A stretch of DNA of 64,000 nt from Tubulanus polymorphus (Eukaryota > Nemertea > Palaeonemertea > Tubulaniformes > Tubulanidae): assembly GCF_964204645.1 (NCBI RefSeq), contig NC_134032.1:12518275-12582274 (forward strand). Direction: 5' to 3'. The notes under the pieces are model-generated. The model did not search any database, was not told the DNA's origin, and was given only the letters and a program-made list of their open reading frames with translations. How positions within the stretch are numbered: position 1 is the first letter of the stretch; each line of letters opens with the position of its first letter. This document shows, piece after piece, positions 59,690-64,000 of this stretch. The translations under genes and the position numbers were made by a program.

Positions 59690-59930
59690 ACAGTGCTGCT
59701 GGTCGCAGTTGCACCAGGCCCCTCTCAGTTCCACGTTTAGGGCAGTTTTATTCAGGACCGAGTTCCACAGTTTTGGGCAGTTGTATCAAGGACCCAGTTC
59801 CAATGTTTTGGGTAGTTTTATTCAAGACCCAGTTCCACAGTTTTTGACAGTGTTGTATGCAGGATCCAGTTCCACAGTCATGTGGGGTTTGATTTGATTC
59901 GGGCCTCAGTTCCACAGTACTTCATTCAAA
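59690..59930. repeat. Tandem array of CCAGTTCCACAGTTTTGG units
   Basis: Five units of about 45-55 bp, each with GACCCAGTTCCACAGT and TTTTGGGCAGTTTTATTCA. The unit equals the terminus of the foldback family at 18652-19246, repeated head to tail instead of inverted. Confidence 0.75.
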
Positions 59931-60197
59931 TGAATGAAATTTTATGAATCCTGAAAAACGATTTTCTATAATTAAATCAAAAACGATCCATAACGCTGAA
60001 AAGTTAATCACGCAGATGTCACCGATTGAATAGCAGACGATCTTCAACTGGCAGACGAATTAATTTAACATTGTATCCAGATGTTTACAGTACCATCACC
60101 GCAATGTACGTATAGGGTACAATGTTGATACATTATATTTTTGCCTCGTGAAAAATACGATGCACTCGCAGTGGATGGAAATTCGCTCGCTTTTATC

Positions 60198-60238
60198 TTG
60201 GAGTAATCATCTGGAGTAATCATCTGGAGTAATCATCT
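60198..60238. repeat. 13-bp repeat, three copies
   Basis: CTGGAGTAATCAT three times in tandem (first copy starts CTTGG). Confidence 0.9.
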
Positions 60239-61604
60239 TGACAATCGGAGAAAATTCAGCAGTAGCACCACACATAATACACCGTAATACACCGAAAGTG
60301 TATTTTGAACTAGGTATCATCACTGTCTAGAATTTCAAAAAGCCTAATTGGGAATATATATTTCCTGCAATTTATTATCAACAAGCAATTATGTACATGT
60401 TTCTGTATACAAAATGTTATAACGAACAGAATTTTTGGTGACCTGCAATTCGTTGCAACAAGGAGTAAAACGCTGTATTTACGGTTACATTATTCTTAAC
60501 GAACAGATTTTCGGTAAAAGAAAAAGGAGTTTTAGCGTTGCTTAGGCGATTCTTTGCGCCAAATCCCACCCACAAAACAACACTACCAAAAAATTTAACA
60601 ATTCTATAAATCTGAAAATTTGAAATAACGAAAATATTTCTAAATTCGTAATATGCCAAAACCCAGCTTTACAACGTTATAGATTTTGATAAACTTCAGA
60701 CTAATGCTTTCGAGGTATGCGATAAAATGAATTAAGCCCTTGTGAAAAAAGTTCAACAGGAAGGTAATCTGTCTCGTGTGTAAAATAATTGCTGAACTCA
60801 CCAGACGGAAACCAACCCGAATTTGTGTATTATTAAGTAGCAAATAATTCGTTGACAAAGTTCAAAGATTGTTTGTAAGGTCACGACGCGTAAAGCAGTA
60901 CAGACTATTTTCATTCGGCTTATTTAAAATTTACATGTCTGTCACCGATATATACGTATATGCACAGCACTGTCCAGACAGTCGAGTCCTCGGTGACCTC
61001 TGACAAATTACGAAACCTATATTCAATATACTAGAGTCTGTCTGGTGGTCATACGGGTCGTGCGAAAAAACAGAGAACAGTATATATAATCCAAGCAAAT
61101 CAAAAACTAAAATCTTAAATGGACAAAATGTAATCATTTTTGTTGTTGTTGTTGTTCATTTCAGCAACTTTTCTTAAAACAAATGAGAAAAGCTCTGAAA
61201 ATAAAGATATCGAAATTGTAAGAATTTTCTTTTTTCCAAATTTCGTTTAATGAATTTCAGTGAAAAAAACTACATTAACATTCCATAAGATACGAAGCAA
61301 TTTTTCAATCTCGTGAAAGGTCAGGAAAGTAAAGTTCAGCACCTTTCAGTCAAAGGTGGATTTCTACTCATGAAAATAAATGAATTCGTCTAGGAAACGA
61401 TACAGCCGCTGTCAGGTATTTGCGAGCTGTCTGAACCTGTAGGCACCACCTGTACTACTACTACTAGTCAGAAGCCGTTTGTCACGTGAAGGTTACGCGA
61501 AGGTCGTCGGGTCAAACAAGGTACTACCATAAATCAATTAGACGACCAAACGCGAAAAAAATGATAGCAGGCTAATAGAAACGAGACTGCGACTACAGTC
61601 TAAT

Positions 61605-61700
61605 CGTTCTTACAGTCCTGTAGTGTGGCTGTCTCCACAGTGATCTATGTCACTCTACGATCCTAGTGTACCCACTAAGGTTCTTGGTGAATCTCATCGT
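61605..61700. repeat. Dispersed repeat with GTGGAGACAGCCACAC, inverted copy
   Basis: CAGTCCTGTAGTGTGGCTGTCTCC, CTCTACGATCCTAGTGTAC and AAGGTTCTTGGTGAA match the reverse complement of 40144-40238. Confidence 0.65.
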
Positions 61701-64000
61701 CACAACAACGACTGTCTCGTTTTCGTAAGACAAGAGACCGTGGACTCGCGGACGTTTTTAGAATTTCCATGGTTACAACGCAAATGATCACACAAACTCG
61801 GGGATGATATTGTCATTTTCAGATCGAGAGATTAACATTCCCCAAAGAATTGCCGTAGAATGATCATGATCGAAGTGTAAGGCCTAATGCGCCTATACCC
61901 TGTACACCGTACTTTGGACCGAGAAGCGAAAAATTCCGAATTGAAGTGTCAACCATCAGATAGCGACGAAAAAGATGAATACAATTTCTTTTTAAACTGT
62001 GTCCTTGAACGCGTCGACCCACGGCAAATAATGCCCCTTTTATTTCGATTTATGCGTTAATTCTAAATCAAAATTGTCAACTGCTGACCCGTATTGTAAA
62101 CAGAAAGGGGCAGGGTTCGAGACCGTGACTTTTTTCTAACCCGGGTCGCGCCGCCGGTTACCTAACAACGGAAAACAAAAATAAACTTAACAACAAGGTG
62201 ATGACGTCATCATCTGTTTTTTAATGGCTTCACAGAAAGAATCCATAAAGAACTTTCTCAAGGTTTCGGGTTCTTTAGATAATTTTTTAGAGTCAAACGT
62301 AGTTCAATTCTTTCGCTTTCTCACTTCGTTGGCCGCAGTCGATGGAATGCTGGCAAGCGAGGATGAATGAATCGTTTGCCATCGTTGTGACAGTATAATC
62401 ATGACGATATCGATTTTGTCTCAGTGCGACTCCGTTGCAGACGAACGTTTAGATGCTGATCACGTGACTGCTGGAGGTCAACACTGGCTGTCGTAGCGAT
62501 AATTTCTTTGTCTAAAATCCACGAAACTTTCAATCGCCAAATACAACGCGTAAAATGATGTGTATATGTGTATGTATGTGTGGCGAATCCTTTGTGTTGT
62601 GAATTAACGTTGCCATTGAGACCTTGACCTAGCATATATATATTTAAACTAACGAGAAAATGCGAGAGAAAGAGAATTCTAGGTATTTTATGTTTACACC
62701 CTTGACCACATGCGTGCCCCCTTTCCGCGCACAGTTCCAGAAACCTGAATAATATCAGTGTAAATATTATCTTCGACCCGATGAGAAATTCCGATTGACC
62801 TTTCCATGGATGTAAGTCAAGGTCGCACCGTGATACGCAAACGATTTTCGCCCAGTTTCCGAGTAAAAATGAAATGCCAAAATGCAAAGAAAAACTCTAA
62901 GTATCTTAGAAATGATGAACAGTTTGGCTATCTTGGCTATCATAATGTTATGAACTTCCCTTGAAACTGGATAGGGCATAAATCATCTCAAAAATAACTT
63001 TTTTTCTCATTTTTCGAGTCTCAGTTTGTCATCATTAACTAATTGAAAATTATGTGAATTTATGTTTAGAAAATCCCCATTTTGCATCAAATCGAATGAC
63101 CACGGGCGCTTCACAGTTCACAGATTCCAAAGGTGACATGAGCTTCCTTCAAATTTATCATTGAGATATCTACTGACACTTGAAGTTATGTCCGCCAGCA
63201 TCAGACATACTGCGGCGCGCGAGGACCGCGGGATGACGCGCACTGATAAAAACGACTGGTAGACCAGGCTCTGATAGCCAGCCCGTTGGGAAAAGCGCCC
63301 GTTCGATAGATCTTGATCAGTCTGGTAAAAATTCGCTCTCAATTATCCGCTAGATGGCGGATGCGTTGGCCACGACGGCGAAGAAAGCATAGATGGCTTG
63401 GTCCAAAATAAGATCGGGGATGGCGCGCATGATGATTTGATTGCTGTGACATAAACCTACACTTGGGGCGTGATAATGGACTCTTCCAAATCCATTTTTC
63501 ATCCCATTCATTTATGTCATCTGGCGCTCCTTAAATCCCTGGCACTCGACACTAAGTCTTTTCCTGTATTGACTGATTGATAAATCTCTTAACATACTAC
63601 GTTATATAGTATTTCTATACGGCCCATACGGCCATAGAGATTCCATCTCTCTAGCAACATCTGCCATCATTCGTGTGCATTGTTCCGCCAGCCTAAATCC
63701 ACCACCACGATCACTGTTTACACCGTGATTCCACTGTTTGAGATCAATTGTAATTTTATCGCGCATTCAAACAGAATGCGTGTGTTTGAGTTCTAATGCT
63801 TACTTAAATTAGCGCTCATATACTAGATACGAGATTTACTGTATTGGAATTATTGGCCTCTCGAACACGAGGGGGAATATTACGGCTTTCCTTTAGGCAA
63901 TAAATGGTAGATGAGACTTGTTTTTCTGCAATATCGTGAACAATTTCGGGATTACATGCTTTTTACCTCAATTACGTCTTAACAATTTAGGTCTTAACTT

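Larger units (their letters stand above)
52363..64000. other. 11.6-kb stretch without recognised coding sequence
   Basis: Upstream of the aquaporin start on its strand, so it may contain its promoter and non-coding 5' exons. Open frames here (for example 59000-59395 plus, 62399-62887 minus) show no conserved motif, and no set of them joins by phase into a recognisable protein. Repeats are listed separately. Tracts such as (GTT)n at 61139-61156 are present. Confidence 0.5.

Noticed and set aside
62399..62979. Two overlapping minus-strand open frames of 162 and 70 codons
   Set aside because: No signal peptide, domain or splice partner recognised, and composition resembles the surrounding non-coding DNA.

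Overview
This is eukaryotic, animal-type DNA: AT-rich, with long introns, GT-AG splice sites, many short dispersed repeats and foldback elements, and exons that give conserved animal proteins when joined. Nothing here is bacterial, and I see no operons, CRISPR arrays, rRNAs or convincing tRNA genes. The protein set (an ADAM17-type sheddase, SPAG1, an Argos/giant-lens-like secreted protein, a big-brain-type aquaporin, and a lineage-specific pair of rhodopsin-type receptors) fits a bilaterian invertebrate. I would guess a marine spiralian (mollusc, annelid, brachiopod or similar), but that is inference.

Layout. (1) About 124-8306, minus strand: ADAM17/TACE-like metalloprotease. I joined 18 exons, from signal peptide to transmembrane segment, without a phase conflict; a possible last exon lies near 124-270. 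(2) 8307-11884: no recognised gene. (3) About 11885-15763, plus strand: an unrecognised gene, perhaps transposon-derived, whose 3' half has an Ulp1-type cysteine-protease motif followed by a PHD-like zinc finger. One exon carries a frame conflict. (4) 16031-17276: a 68-bp minisatellite with higher-order structure, followed by a 45-bp exact copy of part of the Ulp1-like exon. (5) 18314-34327, plus strand: complete SPAG1 in 21 exons that join to exactly 1187 codons. Its third intron holds two tandemly duplicated, intronless, antisense GPCR genes. (6) 37104-40645, minus strand: a secreted cysteine-rich protein of Argos/giant-lens type, 4 exons. (7) 42577-52362, minus strand: big-brain-like aquaporin, 5 exons, with a non-canonical GC-AG intron and a second NPA motif changed to NPV. 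(8) 52363-64000: no convincing coding sequence, only repeats.

How the genes relate. ADAM17 releases membrane-bound EGFR and Notch-pathway ligands, Argos is a secreted EGFR-ligand antagonist in flies, and Big brain acts in Notch-dependent lateral inhibition in flies. Three cell-signalling genes within 52 kb is notable but may be chance. SPAG1 is a cytoplasmic co-chaperone for axonemal dynein assembly, and the nested receptors presumably use their own promoters.

The most unusual signals are: a 77-bp hairpin-bearing repeat family in introns of three different genes; a hammerhead-ribozyme-like three-way junction at 12314-12378 (minus strand); a duplicated 5' splice site in the ADAM17 disintegrin exon; the Ulp1-PHD gene with its 45-bp echo; and the nested receptor duplication. 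All gene calls rest on reading exons by eye and on recalled family features. No database search was possible.
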